A stretch of 64,000 nt of DNA. Source: an uncultured Sulfitobacter sp. (GTDB lineage: Bacteria; Pseudomonadota; Alphaproteobacteria; Rhodobacterales; Rhodobacteraceae). A program made the position numbers and the translations under genes. The stretch spans positions 1,577,423-1,641,422 of the forward strand of contig NZ_CANNBM010000001.1 of NCBI RefSeq assembly GCF_947502895.1, given 5' to 3'. The notes below the pieces were generated by a model. It did no database searches and was not told the DNA's origin. It saw only the letters and a program-made list of their open reading frames with translations. Every line of letters begins with the position of its first letter. The stretch's first letter is position 1. Below, piece after piece: positions 52,982 through 61,648 of this stretch.

Positions 52982-54235
52982 TCACCGCAATGTGCGTCCT
53001 TTGACAATGGCGCGGGCACCGAAGCGGTCGCGGATCGCATCCGTGGCGCGCTCGGCCTCCGAACGGCGTGCGGCATCGGGGTCCAGCAGGTCGCCCAGCT
53101 TGTCTGCTCCTGTCCCATCGCTGAGGTCGGATATGCCACAGCCCAACAGGCGGTATGGTCCCTGTGCGCCGACCTGATCGAATAAACCACGCGCCGTACG
53201 GTAGATGCGATCAGCCAATTGTGTCGGATCGCTGAGTGCGACCCTGCGCGACAGCAGCGTATGGTCTGCACGTTTGAGTTTCAGGGTTACGACCCGCCCT
53301 GCAAGGTTTTTTGCCTTTGCGCGGTCAGCGACTTTCTCGGCCATCCGCCAGATATGGCCGTCCAGCAGATCGGGGTCAGACGTGTCCTCGCCAAAGGTTG
53401 TCTCGTTCGAGATGGATTTCATAGGCGCATGAGCCGAGACGCGCCTGCGGTCTTGCCCTCGCGCCAGATGGTACAACCGCTCGCCCATGCCGCCAAAGCG
53501 CGCAATCAGGTCCCGTTGTTCCCATCGCAGCAGGTCCGAGAAGGTGCGGATGCCCGCCTTGTCCAACGAGGCCTGGGCCGCAGCGCCCACGCCCCAGATC
53601 ATGCGCACGGGTTTGTCGCGCAGAAAATCCATTGTCTCGGCCTGTCCGATGACCGAAAATCCGTGGGGTTTGTCGAGATCCGAGGCAACCTTGGCCAGAA
53701 ATTTGTTGTGGCTTAGCCCGATAGAGCCTGTCAGGCCAAGCTCTGTCTTCATGCGCCGCACCAACCGCGCCAGCATGACAGCGGGCGGCGCGCCGTGCAG
53801 TTTGGTGGTGCCGCTCATATCAAGGAAGGCCTCGTCCAGCGACAGTGGCTCGATTGCGGGTGTCAGTTCCTCCATCATCTCGCGGATGGCGCGGGAGGCT
53901 TTGACGTATTCCTCCATGCGCGGACGGATGACGACGGCCTCGGGGCACAGCTTGAGCGCCTGAAACATGGGCATGGCCGAGCGGACACCGCGGATGCGCG
54001 CGACGTAGCACGCTGTCGAGACAACACCGCGCCGCCCGCCGCCGATGATAACGGGTTTTCCGTCTAGTGTCGGGTCGTCACGTTTTTCGACAGAAGCGTA
54101 AAACGCATCACAATCCATATGCGCAATACTCAGATCCCATAGCTCGGGGTGCCGCGTCACGCGCGGGCTGCCGCAGGCGGGGCAACGGCGGGTATCGTCG
54201 AATTGGTGTAAGCAATCGCGGCAGAGTGCGGGCAT
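52982..54235 (-). CDS. dinB: DNA polymerase IV (DinB) with N-terminal zinc-ribbon-like extension
   Basis: The 417-residue Y-family polymerase has HMDCDAFYASVEKRD (catalytic Asp), VIIGGGRRGVVSTACYVARIRGVRSAMP, and LSLDEAFLDMSGT with the second catalytic Asp-Glu. GSIGLSHNKFLAKVASD and the little-finger domain follow. The first 25 residues hold two CxxC pairs (CRDCLHQFDDTRRCPACG), an extension typical of Rhodobacterales DinB. It performs translesion synthesis with low fidelity. The ATG at 54235 was chosen because it gives that conserved N-terminus; the frame continues upstream over the NUDIX gene. Confidence 0.95.
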   Translation of the reverse strand: MPALCRDCLHQFDDTRRCPACGSPRVTRHPELWDLSIAHMDCDAFYASVEKRDDPTLDGKPVIIGGGRRGVVSTACYVARIRGVRSAMPMFQALKLCPEAVVIRPRMEEYVKASRAIREMMEELTPAIEPLSLDEAFLDMSGTTKLHGAPPAVMLARLVRRMKTELGLTGSIGLSHNKFLAKVASDLDKPHGFSVIGQAETMDFLRDKPVRMIWGVGAAAQASLDKAGIRTFSDLLRWEQRDLIARFGGMGERLYHLARGQDRRRVSAHAPMKSISNETTFGEDTSDPDLLDGHIWRMAEKVADRAKAKNLAGRVVTLKLKRADHTLLSRRVALSDPTQLADRIYRTARGLFDQVGAQGPYRLLGCGISDLSDGTGADKLGDLLDPDAARRSEAERATDAIRDRFGARAIVKGRTLR

Positions 54236-54295
54236 GGCGGGGATTGTGATCTGTTGAAGGATGCCCGACCATAGACCCGCCGCACGGAGAATCCC

Positions 54296-54739
54296 ATGCA
54301 ATTCGACATCACACCCTATGACGGACAACCCTTTGAGGGGGCAAAGCTGGCGCTGTATCTTGGTGCGCGACTGGCAGTGATCCTGCGCGATGCGACACCT
54401 GGTCTGATCTTTGCCGATCATTGGGATCTGCCAGGGGGCGGGCGCGAGGGGGGCGAAACCCCTCTGGTCTGCGCCTTGCGGGAGTGCCGCGAAGAACTGG
54501 GGCTGATAGTACCCGAAGGCAATGTCGTGTGGGGGGCGAAGTTTTATGAGGGAGTGGCAGCCAAGTGGTTTTATGTGGCGCAGCTACCACAGCAGTTCAT
54601 GCAAGATGTCGCGTTCGGCGATGAGGGGCAGGGATGGACATTGATGGAAGAAGACCGGTTCCTGCACCACCCCAAGGCGGTGCCGGTATTTCAGGAGCGG
54701 CTGTCGATCTGGAAACAGACGCAGAGCGGAAATATCTGA
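54296..54739 (+). CDS. NUDIX hydrolase
   Basis: The 147-residue protein contains a full Nudix box: GGGREGGETPLVCALRECRE, running into ELGL (residues about 45-68), with the REXXEE metal-binding glutamates. HWDLPGGG directly precedes it. It hydrolyses a nucleoside diphosphate linked to another group; the substrate cannot be read from the sequence. It is divergent from dinB, and both could be part of a nucleotide-quality or damage response, but no SOS box was identified. Confidence 0.88.
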   Translation: MQFDITPYDGQPFEGAKLALYLGARLAVILRDATPGLIFADHWDLPGGGREGGETPLVCALRECREELGLIVPEGNVVWGAKFYEGVAAKWFYVAQLPQQFMQDVAFGDEGQGWTLMEEDRFLHHPKAVPVFQERLSIWKQTQSGNI

Positions 54740-54927
54740 TATTGTTTGATAAATTTTCAAAAACCCCCCCGCTGCTTTTAGCGGGGGGAAGGTGACGAAC
54801 ATCAGGAAGATCCAGTTCGTCGGGGAGTATCACCATCAATAAGGTAGCACGAAAACGGTCTTTCACATAGTCAGGGATACCTGACTTTTGCGGCAAAATC
54901 GCCGCCTGTGTCTGAATTAGCACACGG
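54740..54927. other. Intergenic region between NUDIX and pyrF, no gene supported
   Basis: It holds the minus-strand terminator hairpin at 54759-54788 and a short hairpin at 54868-54885 (AGTCAGG-GATA-CCTGACT followed by TTTT on the plus strand). An open minus frame here is partly made of the terminator sequence and was not accepted. Confidence 0.5.
54759..54788 (-). terminator. Rho-independent terminator (minus strand)
   Basis: Arms 54765-54773 and 54780-54788 form a GC-rich 9-bp stem around GCTTTT. On the minus strand five T residues follow, so it should end the pyrF transcript, about 140 bases past its stop. Confidence 0.75.
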
Positions 54928-55647
54928 TTAGGTTGTTGCGGCCACGCCGTTGATTTCGGCCAATACTGCGCGTGCGGCTGCTGCGGGATCGTCCGCACGG
55001 TGGATCGGGCGTCCTACCACCACGTGATTTGCGCCGTTCCGGATGGCTTGTGCGGGCGTCGTGACCCTCATTTGATCACCCAGATCGGCCCCTGCGGGGC
55101 GCACACCGGGAGTGACGATCAGCTTGCCTGCGGCCTCGGGCTGTGCGCGGATCATGGCGGCCTCTTGCGGGGAGGCGATAACGCCGTCTGCGCCTGCCTC
55201 GAACGCATGTATGGCGCGTTCGACCACCAGATCAGGCACATCGCCTGCGCGGATCAGGCTGGCGTCCAGATCGCTGCGGTCCAGCGAAGTCAGGATGGTG
55301 ACGCCGAGAATTTTCATATCACTGCCTGCAGCCCCTTCTTTGGCTGCGCGGACAACATGGGGATCGCCGTGTACTGTGAGAAAATCCAGATCGAATTGAG
55401 CAAGGCCGCGCACTGCGGCCTCAACGGTGGCACCGATATCGAACAGCTTCATATCCAGAAAGATGCGTTTGCCGTGCTCTTGTTTAAGCTCGTTGGCCAG
55501 TGCCAGACCGCCGCCTGTCAGCATGCCTAGACCGATCTTGTAAAAACCGACCGCATCACCGATCCGCTCGGCCATCTCTAACCCTGCAATGGCATTGGGG
55601 ACATCAAGGGCAACGATCAGGCGGTCATCGGTATGTGCTACGGTCAT
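54928..55647 (-). CDS. pyrF: Orotidine 5'-phosphate decarboxylase PyrF
   Basis: PyrF decarboxylates OMP to UMP, the last step of de novo pyrimidine synthesis. The 239-residue TIM-barrel has RLIVALDVPN, FYKIGLGMLTGGG, and the catalytic IFLDMKLFDIG (Asp-x-Lys-x-x-Asp), then TPGVRPAGADLGDQ and VVVGRPI. The ATG at 55647 was chosen because GGAG lies 9 bases upstream; an ATG at 55662 and a TTG further up are alternatives. It is the only pyrimidine gene here. Confidence 0.96.
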   Translation of the reverse strand: MTVAHTDDRLIVALDVPNAIAGLEMAERIGDAVGFYKIGLGMLTGGGLALANELKQEHGKRIFLDMKLFDIGATVEAAVRGLAQFDLDFLTVHGDPHVVRAAKEGAAGSDMKILGVTILTSLDRSDLDASLIRAGDVPDLVVERAIHAFEAGADGVIASPQEAAMIRAQPEAAGKLIVTPGVRPAGADLGDQMRVTTPAQAIRNGANHVVVGRPIHRADDPAAAARAVLAEINGVAATT

Positions 55648-55719
55648 TGGGGCGTTCTCCATCGGGGCAAGAATTGACAAACGTCCGAGGCCCTATGTCA
55701 GCACGGGGGAGATGTACAG

Positions 55720-55754
55720 AAAAAAGGTCCGGCTGCACAGGGGCAAGCCGGACC
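55720..55754 (-). terminator. Rho-independent terminator of the small unknown gene
   Basis: GGTCCGGCT (55726-55734) pairs with AGCCGGACC (55746-55754). On the minus strand the stem is followed by six T residues, a strong terminator downstream of the gene at 55866. Confidence 0.85.
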
Positions 55755-55865
55755 AAGTATCACAGACAGTGCAGGCAGGCAGACGTCTGTGTGTTTGCGC
55801 GCGGCCTTGGCATGCAGGGACAGGAGCATGCTGTGGCGGTGCGCGCAAAAGGGAATGTCGTGGTT

Positions 55866-56195
55866 TCAGGCAGCCTTGTGCGCAGAGCCGAAGCCAAGCT
55901 GTGCCAGCCATTTGCGCGGATCAAACCGCTGACGGCCAGCGCGCGGTGCAGGCGCATGGCTGCGCATCTGCGATTTAAGACCAAACCGCTGTGTGTGGCG
56001 GCGCAAGGCTTGCGTCGTCAGACCTGCGGCCGCTTCGTCAAACTCCATCGTGATGGGCGCTTGGATGGCGCAGGGGTATTTCGCTGTGCGTGACCCCGTA
56101 TCTACGATGACCAGCGCCTCAAAGCATTGGCTGGCAGCATTGTAGATCACATCGTTGATCTGGACTTTGGGCTGTGTGTTCAGTTGTTGTGTCAT
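55866..56195 (-). CDS. Small conserved-looking protein of unknown function
   Basis: The 109-residue product has an N-terminal half with beta character (VQINDVIYNAASQCFEALVIV, then KYPCAIQAPITMEFDEAAAG) and a basic C-terminal half (TQALRRHTQRFGLKSQ). No signal peptide or membrane segment is seen. I recognise no domain. GAGGTG lies 6 bases before the chosen ATG and a strong terminator follows, so it is a real single-gene transcript. Its neighbourhood (pyrF, clpB) says little about its role. Confidence 0.7.
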   Translation of the reverse strand: MTQQLNTQPKVQINDVIYNAASQCFEALVIVDTGSRTAKYPCAIQAPITMEFDEAAAGLTTQALRRHTQRFGLKSQMRSHAPAPRAGRQRFDPRKWLAQLGFGSAHKAA

Positions 56196-56462
56196 TCTCG
56201 TCACCTCATGTACCCCATTATTTTTGCAGGGTTTGTTTTACCGCTAAAATCAAAATGGTTACTTCGATTGCTTATTTAACTGTTAACTTGCGACTTAGTT
56301 TCCCCGCGCAGCCATAAAATATGGTAAAAAACTATAAATACACTTTAAAACAATTGGTTATGTGTGGCGGGATTTCGCTGGCTTTTGAAAAACAGACCGT
56401 GATCGCGTGAAACAATTCGGCCAAAGCAGATATCTTTTTGCTGGATTTGATGCTTTCAGGCT
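56196..56462. other. AT-rich divergent intergenic region
   Basis: This stretch is clearly richer in A and T than its surroundings and holds the inverted repeat CCATA-AAA-TATGG at 56312-56324. It presumably carries the promoter of the small minus-strand gene. No ORF or RNA gene is supported. Confidence 0.5.
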
Positions 56463-56491
56463 CTTGATTGGGGGCGCTGCCCTCCCCAAAT
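56463..56491 (+). promoter_or_regulatory. Predicted RpoH (sigma-32) heat-shock promoter of clpB
   Basis: CTTGATT (56463-56469), a 14-base spacer and CCCCAAAT (56484-56491) match the sigma-32 consensus (CTTGAAA, CCCCATnT) closely. Transcription would start near 56498, about 77 bases before the clpB ATG. Confidence 0.75.
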
Positions 56492-56574
56492 AATCATTGT
56501 GAGGTTCGCAACAGAGGTATGCCGCCGGGCGGGTACCCCGAAGACGCGAACGCTTTGATATAAAGGAGAATACC

Positions 56575-59190
56575 ATGGACTTGAGCAAGTTCACGGAGCG
56601 GTCGCGCGGCTTTGTACAAGCGGCGCAGACGATCGCCACACGCGAAAGCCACCAGCGGCTGGCGCCAGAGCATCTGCTAAAAGCATTACTGGATGACGAG
56701 GAAGGGTTGGCCTCCAACCTGATTAGCGCAAGCGGCGGTGATGCTGCGGCGGTCAAGCAGGCTGTCGATATCGCATTGGGTAAAATGCCCAAAGTCACAG
56801 GTGATGCAGCACAGACTTATCTGGACGGTGCAACCACGCGGGTACTGGCCGAAGCAGAAGCCCTGGCCAAGAAAGCGGGAGACAGCTTTGTCCCTGTAGA
56901 GCGTATCTTGATGGCGCTGTGCATGGTCAAATCGGGCGCCAAGACTGCACTTGAGGCAGGCAAGGTAAGCGCGCAGTCGCTGAACTCGGCTGTGAATGAT
57001 CTGCGCAAGGGGCGTACGGCAGACAGTGCCAGCGCCGAAGACGGTTATGACGCGTTGAAGAAATACGCCCAAGACCTGACCGCGCGCGCGCAGGAGGGCA
57101 AGATTGACCCGATCATCGGCCGCGATGAGGAAATTCGTCGCGCCATGCAGGTGTTGTCCCGCCGCACCAAGAACAACCCCGTTCTGATCGGTGAGCCTGG
57201 TGTGGGTAAGACAGCAATTGCCGAAGGCCTCGCCTTGCGGATCGTCAACGGTGATGTGCCTGAAAGCCTGCGCAACAAAAAGCTGTTGGCGCTGGACATG
57301 GGCGCATTGATCGCGGGCGCGAAGTATCGTGGTGAGTTTGAAGAGCGTCTCAAGGCTGTGTTGACCGAGGTTACACAGGCCGCAGGCGAGATCGTGTTGT
57401 TCATCGACGAGATGCACACGCTGGTGGGTGCGGGTAAGGCAGATGGCGCGATGGACGCGGCCAATCTGATCAAGCCTGCGCTGGCGCGCGGTGAATTGCA
57501 CTGCATTGGGGCGACGACGCTGGACGAATACCGCAAATACGTCGAGAAAGACGCGGCCCTTGCGCGGCGGTTCCAGCCGGTGATGGTTTTGGAGCCGACT
57601 GTAGAGGATACGGTCAGCATCCTGCGCGGCATCAAGGAGAAGTACGAGCTGCACCATGGTGTGCGGATCACCGACAGCGCCTTGGTGGCGGCGGCCACGT
57701 TGAGCCATCGCTATATCACCGACCGTTTCCTGCCTGACAAGGCAATCGACCTGATGGACGAGGCGGCAAGCCGTCTGCGTATGGAAGTCGACAGCAAGCC
57801 CGAAGAGCTGGATGCGCTGGACCGTCAGGTCTTGCAGCTTCAGATCGAGGAAGAGGCGCTGAAGCTGGAAGACGACCAAGCCAGCAAGGACCGTCTGGAG
57901 ACGTTGCAGAAGGATCTGGCGGAATTGCAGGAGCGCAGTGCCGGAATGACAGCAGCGTGGCAGGCCGAGCGTGACAAGCTGGAAGGTGCGCGTGGCATCA
58001 AAGAGCAGCTTGACCGCGCGCGTGCCGATCTGGATATCGCCAAGCGGGACGGCAATCTGGCCAAGGCTGGTGAGCTGTCTTATGGCGTGATCCCCGATCT
58101 GGAACGGCAGCTGGTCGAGGCCGAAAGCCGCGATGACGGTATGATGGTGGAAGAGGCCGTGCGCCCCGACCAGATCGCATCTGTGGTCGAGCGGTGGACG
58201 GGTATCCCCGCAGGCAAGATGCTGGAAGGCGAGCGTGACAAGCTGCTGCGCATGGAAGAGCAGCTGCATGGCCGCGTGATCGGGCAGGATGCCGCCGTGA
58301 AGGCCGTGGCCAACGCTGTGCGCCGTTCACGCGCGGGTCTGAATGACGAGGACCGCCCGCTGGGGAGCTTCCTGTTCCTTGGGCCGACAGGTGTGGGTAA
58401 AACCGAGCTTACCAAGGCGGTGGCCGAGTTCATGTTTGATGATGACAGCGCAATGGTGCGGATCGACATGTCGGAGTACATGGAGAAGCACGCGGTTGCC
58501 CGTCTGATCGGCGCGCCTCCCGGCTATGTCGGCTATGACGAGGGCGGTGCGTTGACCGAGGCCGTGCGCCGCCGCCCCTATCAGGTGGTGCTGTTCGACG
58601 AGGTCGAGAAGGCGCATCCGGATGTGTTCAACGTGCTGTTGCAGGTGCTGGACGATGGTGTGCTGACCGACGGGCAGGGCCGGACGGTGGATTTTAAGCA
58701 GACGCTGATTATCCTTACCTCCAACCTTGGGGCGCAGGCACTGAGCAATGCACCTGACGGCAGCGACATGGCGCAGGCCAAACGTGATGTGATGGACGCG
58801 GTGCGGGCGCACTTCCGCCCCGAGTTCCTGAACCGTCTGGACGAGACGATCATTTTTGACCGCCTCAACCGCGAAAACATGGACGGTATCGTCACGATCC
58901 AGATGGCACGCCTGCTGAAACGTCTGGCGGCGCGCAAGATTGATCTGTCGCTGGATGACAGCGCGCGTAAATGGCTGGCGGATGAGGGGTATGACCCTGT
59001 GTTCGGTGCAAGGCCACTGAAGCGGGTGATCCAGTCAGCGTTGCAAAACCCGCTGGCGGAAATGCTGCTTGCGGGGGATTTGAACGATGGGGATACGATC
59101 CCTGTGAGTGCAGGCGCTGATGGTTTGATCATCGGCGACCGCATATCGCCGAGCAACAAGCCCAAGCCTGACGAGGCAACGGTGCACTAA
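56575..59190 (+). CDS. clpB: ATP-dependent disaggregase ClpB
   Basis: ClpB works with DnaK to pull apart heat-aggregated proteins. The 871-residue protein has the N-domain, NBD1 with Walker A GEPGVGKTAIAEG (near 210) and Walker B IVLFIDEMHTL, and the middle coiled-coil domain (about 405-525, EELDALDRQVLQLQIEEEAL). NBD2 has GPTGVGKTELTKA (near 604) and VVLFDEVEKAHPDVFNVLLQ. AAAGGAG lies 6 bases before the ATG, behind a heat-shock-type promoter. The length matches full-length ClpB and it stands alone with its own terminator. Confidence 0.98.
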   Translation: MDLSKFTERSRGFVQAAQTIATRESHQRLAPEHLLKALLDDEEGLASNLISASGGDAAAVKQAVDIALGKMPKVTGDAAQTYLDGATTRVLAEAEALAKKAGDSFVPVERILMALCMVKSGAKTALEAGKVSAQSLNSAVNDLRKGRTADSASAEDGYDALKKYAQDLTARAQEGKIDPIIGRDEEIRRAMQVLSRRTKNNPVLIGEPGVGKTAIAEGLALRIVNGDVPESLRNKKLLALDMGALIAGAKYRGEFEERLKAVLTEVTQAAGEIVLFIDEMHTLVGAGKADGAMDAANLIKPALARGELHCIGATTLDEYRKYVEKDAALARRFQPVMVLEPTVEDTVSILRGIKEKYELHHGVRITDSALVAAATLSHRYITDRFLPDKAIDLMDEAASRLRMEVDSKPEELDALDRQVLQLQIEEEALKLEDDQASKDRLETLQKDLAELQERSAGMTAAWQAERDKLEGARGIKEQLDRARADLDIAKRDGNLAKAGELSYGVIPDLERQLVEAESRDDGMMVEEAVRPDQIASVVERWTGIPAGKMLEGERDKLLRMEEQLHGRVIGQDAAVKAVANAVRRSRAGLNDEDRPLGSFLFLGPTGVGKTELTKAVAEFMFDDDSAMVRIDMSEYMEKHAVARLIGAPPGYVGYDEGGALTEAVRRRPYQVVLFDEVEKAHPDVFNVLLQVLDDGVLTDGQGRTVDFKQTLIILTSNLGAQALSNAPDGSDMAQAKRDVMDAVRAHFRPEFLNRLDETIIFDRLNRENMDGIVTIQMARLLKRLAARKIDLSLDDSARKWLADEGYDPVFGARPLKRVIQSALQNPLAEMLLAGDLNDGDTIPVSAGADGLIIGDRISPSNKPKPDEATVH

Positions 59191-59215
59191 AACGGTGCAT
59201 TGATAAGATAGGAAA

Positions 59216-59242
59216 GGCCGGAGCGTTTGCTTCGGCCTTTTT
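59216..59242 (+). terminator. Rho-independent terminator of clpB
   Basis: GGCCGGAGC (59216-59224) pairs with GCTTCGGCC (59229-59237, one G-U pair) around GTTT and is followed by TTTTT. Confidence 0.88.
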
Positions 59243-59357
59243 CGTTTCGTGTCCGGAATAATACCGTGTTCTGGCCTCATTCACCGCAAGGTTTTGTTGA
59301 AAATTCAACACCACTGGCAGGGGGCGGCGGAAGCGCCTCTGGGAATGAGGTGACGCT

Positions 59358-60689
59358 ATGCGCGGAAATGTACTGAAAATAATTGTAGGCGTCGTGGTGG
59401 GCGGGTTCTTAGTGAACGCGATTATCGGTCTGGGCATGGTCGCCGTCATCCAGTCCATGATGAACGAGGGTGCCTATGTTGCGCCCCGAAAAGAAGTAAA
59501 AGAGATCGCGGGCACGCCTGTCGTGTTGCCCGAGCTGAGTGTGGACAGCGATCTGTCGCGACCCATCGTGTTGAATGAACGCGCAGTGCTATCGCTACAG
59601 CTGTCTCGTGCTTTGGGCGTCGGCACGGATGGCTGGCAGCTGCGGTACAACACAAAGGAGGACGGTTTCGCCCTGCGCCCTGATCTGGCTGAGTGTATGA
59701 CCGTGCCATACGACACCTGCAAATTTATCATCAGAAAGCATGATGCGGAGGTGTTTGTAAAAGGCGACTACAGGCTTTTTGTGCAGCCCCAATATTACCG
59801 TAAAAAGCTGTTTCGCGGATTTGACAGAGGGGATGAGAAAACAATCAAGGCGCGGTTCCCCAAGCGGCGCTGGACCCTGCTCAATCCCGACTTTGCGATT
59901 GCAGATTATCTGGAGACCGAATGGGTCACGCTGGAGCCTTGGAACGGATTTAACCTTGAGCGCATGGAGAACCACGGCGGCAACGGCGCGTATTTCCTCA
60001 GGGCGACACTGGAGGGGGATGGCAAGCTGACGCTGGATATGATGACCAATGCGCCGCTTGAGGAGGTTAAGGCCCAGTTGGCTGAGATGGATCTGGATCT
60101 GTTGCGGGCGATGGTAGTCCCAGTTCCCTTCGGCGGGTTTGATACGCTAGATCTTTTTGTGTCTGATGTGTTGGAAGACCGTCTGAAAAACACCCGCTAT
60201 CTGCCGCCATCCGATGAGGAATTGCTGGCCAAAGTGGCGCAGATGTCACCGAGAGCGAAGACTGAACATTTCGGAGCTTTGGTACGGGCCGCGCGGCTGA
60301 AACGGGCATCCATTTTTGACTTTGACGTGCTGTATCGCGCAGACGAGGATCAGGGATTGCAGGATACGCGCGACTTCCTTGCAGGGCTGATAGAGGAAGA
60401 TGACGTTCGCTATGACGTGCTGAACAAAGAGCATAAGCAGGATTTACGGATCGGTAGCTGCGTCGCAACCCAAGCAGGCACCTTCTGCAAAGATAACGCC
60501 GATGCAATTCGTATCATTCAAGAGCTGCGCAGGCAGGTGGCCGATGTACCAGAAGAGCCTGTGGCAGTCGAGGGTGATGAAGAGGAGCCTCAATATACCG
60601 AAGAGTTGTTTCAAAGGGACATGCGCGAGATCGAAAGGCAGGTCGCGACACTGCTGGCGAAGCTTGGCAGAAGTTATGCCGCTGAGTGA
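59358..60689 (+). CDS. Membrane-anchored protein of unknown function
   Basis: The 443-residue product has one N-terminal transmembrane helix (residues about 6-33), followed by a large soluble part that is probably periplasmic. It contains ELSVDSDLSRPIVLNERAVL, CMTVPYDTCKF with two cysteines, FPKRRWTLLNPDFAIADYLE, DTLDLFVSDVLEDRLKNTRYL, and SCVATQAGTFCKDN with two more cysteines. The C-terminal 50 residues are acidic then helical. I do not recognise a family. GAGGTG precedes the ATG. It is a single gene between clpB and the fasciclin gene. Confidence 0.75.
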   Translation: MRGNVLKIIVGVVVGGFLVNAIIGLGMVAVIQSMMNEGAYVAPRKEVKEIAGTPVVLPELSVDSDLSRPIVLNERAVLSLQLSRALGVGTDGWQLRYNTKEDGFALRPDLAECMTVPYDTCKFIIRKHDAEVFVKGDYRLFVQPQYYRKKLFRGFDRGDEKTIKARFPKRRWTLLNPDFAIADYLETEWVTLEPWNGFNLERMENHGGNGAYFLRATLEGDGKLTLDMMTNAPLEEVKAQLAEMDLDLLRAMVVPVPFGGFDTLDLFVSDVLEDRLKNTRYLPPSDEELLAKVAQMSPRAKTEHFGALVRAARLKRASIFDFDVLYRADEDQGLQDTRDFLAGLIEEDDVRYDVLNKEHKQDLRIGSCVATQAGTFCKDNADAIRIIQELRRQVADVPEEPVAVEGDEEEPQYTEELFQRDMREIERQVATLLAKLGRSYAAE

Positions 60690-60729
60690 GCCACCGTTCT
60701 GGTTCACTTACTGATTCCTGAAAGAAGAA

Positions 60730-60758
60730 AGCCCGCCGACTGAAACTGTTGGCGGGCT
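60730..60758 (-). terminator. Rho-independent terminator of the fasciclin gene
   Basis: AGCCCGCC (60730-60737) pairs with GGCGGGCT (60751-60758). On the minus strand it is followed by TTCTTC-type T-rich sequence. It lies between convergent genes and may serve both. Confidence 0.7.
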
Positions 60759-60786
60759 CCCTCATGCCTGAAACTCTGGGGGAGAG

Positions 60787-61269
60787 TTAGGTACCGGGCA
60801 TGATCACTTTGTCGATGACGTGGATTACGCCATTTGTGGCTTCGATGTCGGCGGCGGTTACGTTCGCGTCATCTACCATTACGCCATTGTCGAGGTCGAT
60901 CATGACAGTATCGCCGTTTACGGTGGCTGCTTCCATGTCATCGGTCAGGTCGGTGGACATGACTTTGCCTGCTACCACGTGGTAGGTCAGGATGGCTGCC
61001 AGCTGCTCTTTGTTCTCTGGCTTGAGCAGGTCTGCGACGGTGCCTTCGGGCAATGCTGCGAACGCTGCGTCGGTTGGGGCGAATACTGTGAAGGGGCCTT
61101 CGCTTTTCAGTGTGTCGACCAGACCGGCGGCTTCGGCTGCGGCCAGCAGTGTGCCGAAGTCACCAGCGGCTGCTGCGGTATCTACGATGTCTTTTGCGTG
61201 GCCTGCGGCAAATGCGGAAGTTGTCAGAGCGGCGGCGGCTGTCAGAGAGAGGATTGTCTTACGAAACAT
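60787..61269 (-). CDS. Secreted fasciclin-domain protein
   Basis: The 160-residue product has a signal peptide (cleavage after AFA near residue 21) and one fasciclin (FAS1) domain: DIVDTAAAAGDFGTLLAAAEAAG, the H1 motif GPFTVFAPTDAAFAALP, then LAAILTYHVVAGKVMS and the H2-like TNGVIHVIDKVIMP. Such small bacterial FAS1 proteins act in the periplasm or outside the cell in adhesion or surface interactions. AGGAG precedes the ATG. It diverges from msrP. Confidence 0.95.
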   Translation of the reverse strand: MFRKTILSLTAAAALTTSAFAAGHAKDIVDTAAAAGDFGTLLAAAEAAGLVDTLKSEGPFTVFAPTDAAFAALPEGTVADLLKPENKEQLAAILTYHVVAGKVMSTDLTDDMEAATVNGDTVMIDLDNGVMVDDANVTAADIEATNGVIHVIDKVIMPGT

Positions 61270-61648
61270 GGTGATCTCCTAGATTATCATTGGTGATGCG
61301 TTTGTGACATCGGAAGGGATACGCGCCGTTGACGGTTTGGTTCACAAAATTTGAGGGATATATTTTCTTGACCCAATGGGCGGTTGAACTAACCATGCAT
61401 TTGGTGGCGGTATTCGGCCAAGGCATTGGTTTATTGGCAAGAAATCGCCAATTATTGGTTGCGAGCTGCGACAATTTCGACATCTGCCTTGCCTTGTTGG
61501 CGAGGCCTCTGTGGCAGTGGTTTGCTGCGTCGCTCAATTGCTACGGTGTGCTGACAATCCGGTGTGCCGAATGAAATGTAGCCTGAAAGGATTTGGTGCC
61601 GGGGGGATGCAGGCTTAGGTATAGTGCAACAAGCAAGGAGATTGCCCC
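61270..61648. other. Divergent intergenic region, no gene supported
   Basis: This region separates the fasciclin gene (minus) from msrP (plus). Short open frames exist on both strands but have no ribosome-binding site or recognisable product. It must hold the two promoters, which I could not place with confidence. Confidence 0.5.

Noticed and set aside
54597..54998. Minus-strand frame between pyrF and the NUDIX gene
   Set aside because: Part of its peptide is translated terminator hairpin, and it runs antisense into the NUDIX gene.
56686..58269. 527-codon open frame antisense to clpB
   Set aside because: The clpB reading is certain, and the antisense product has no domain or ribosome-binding site.
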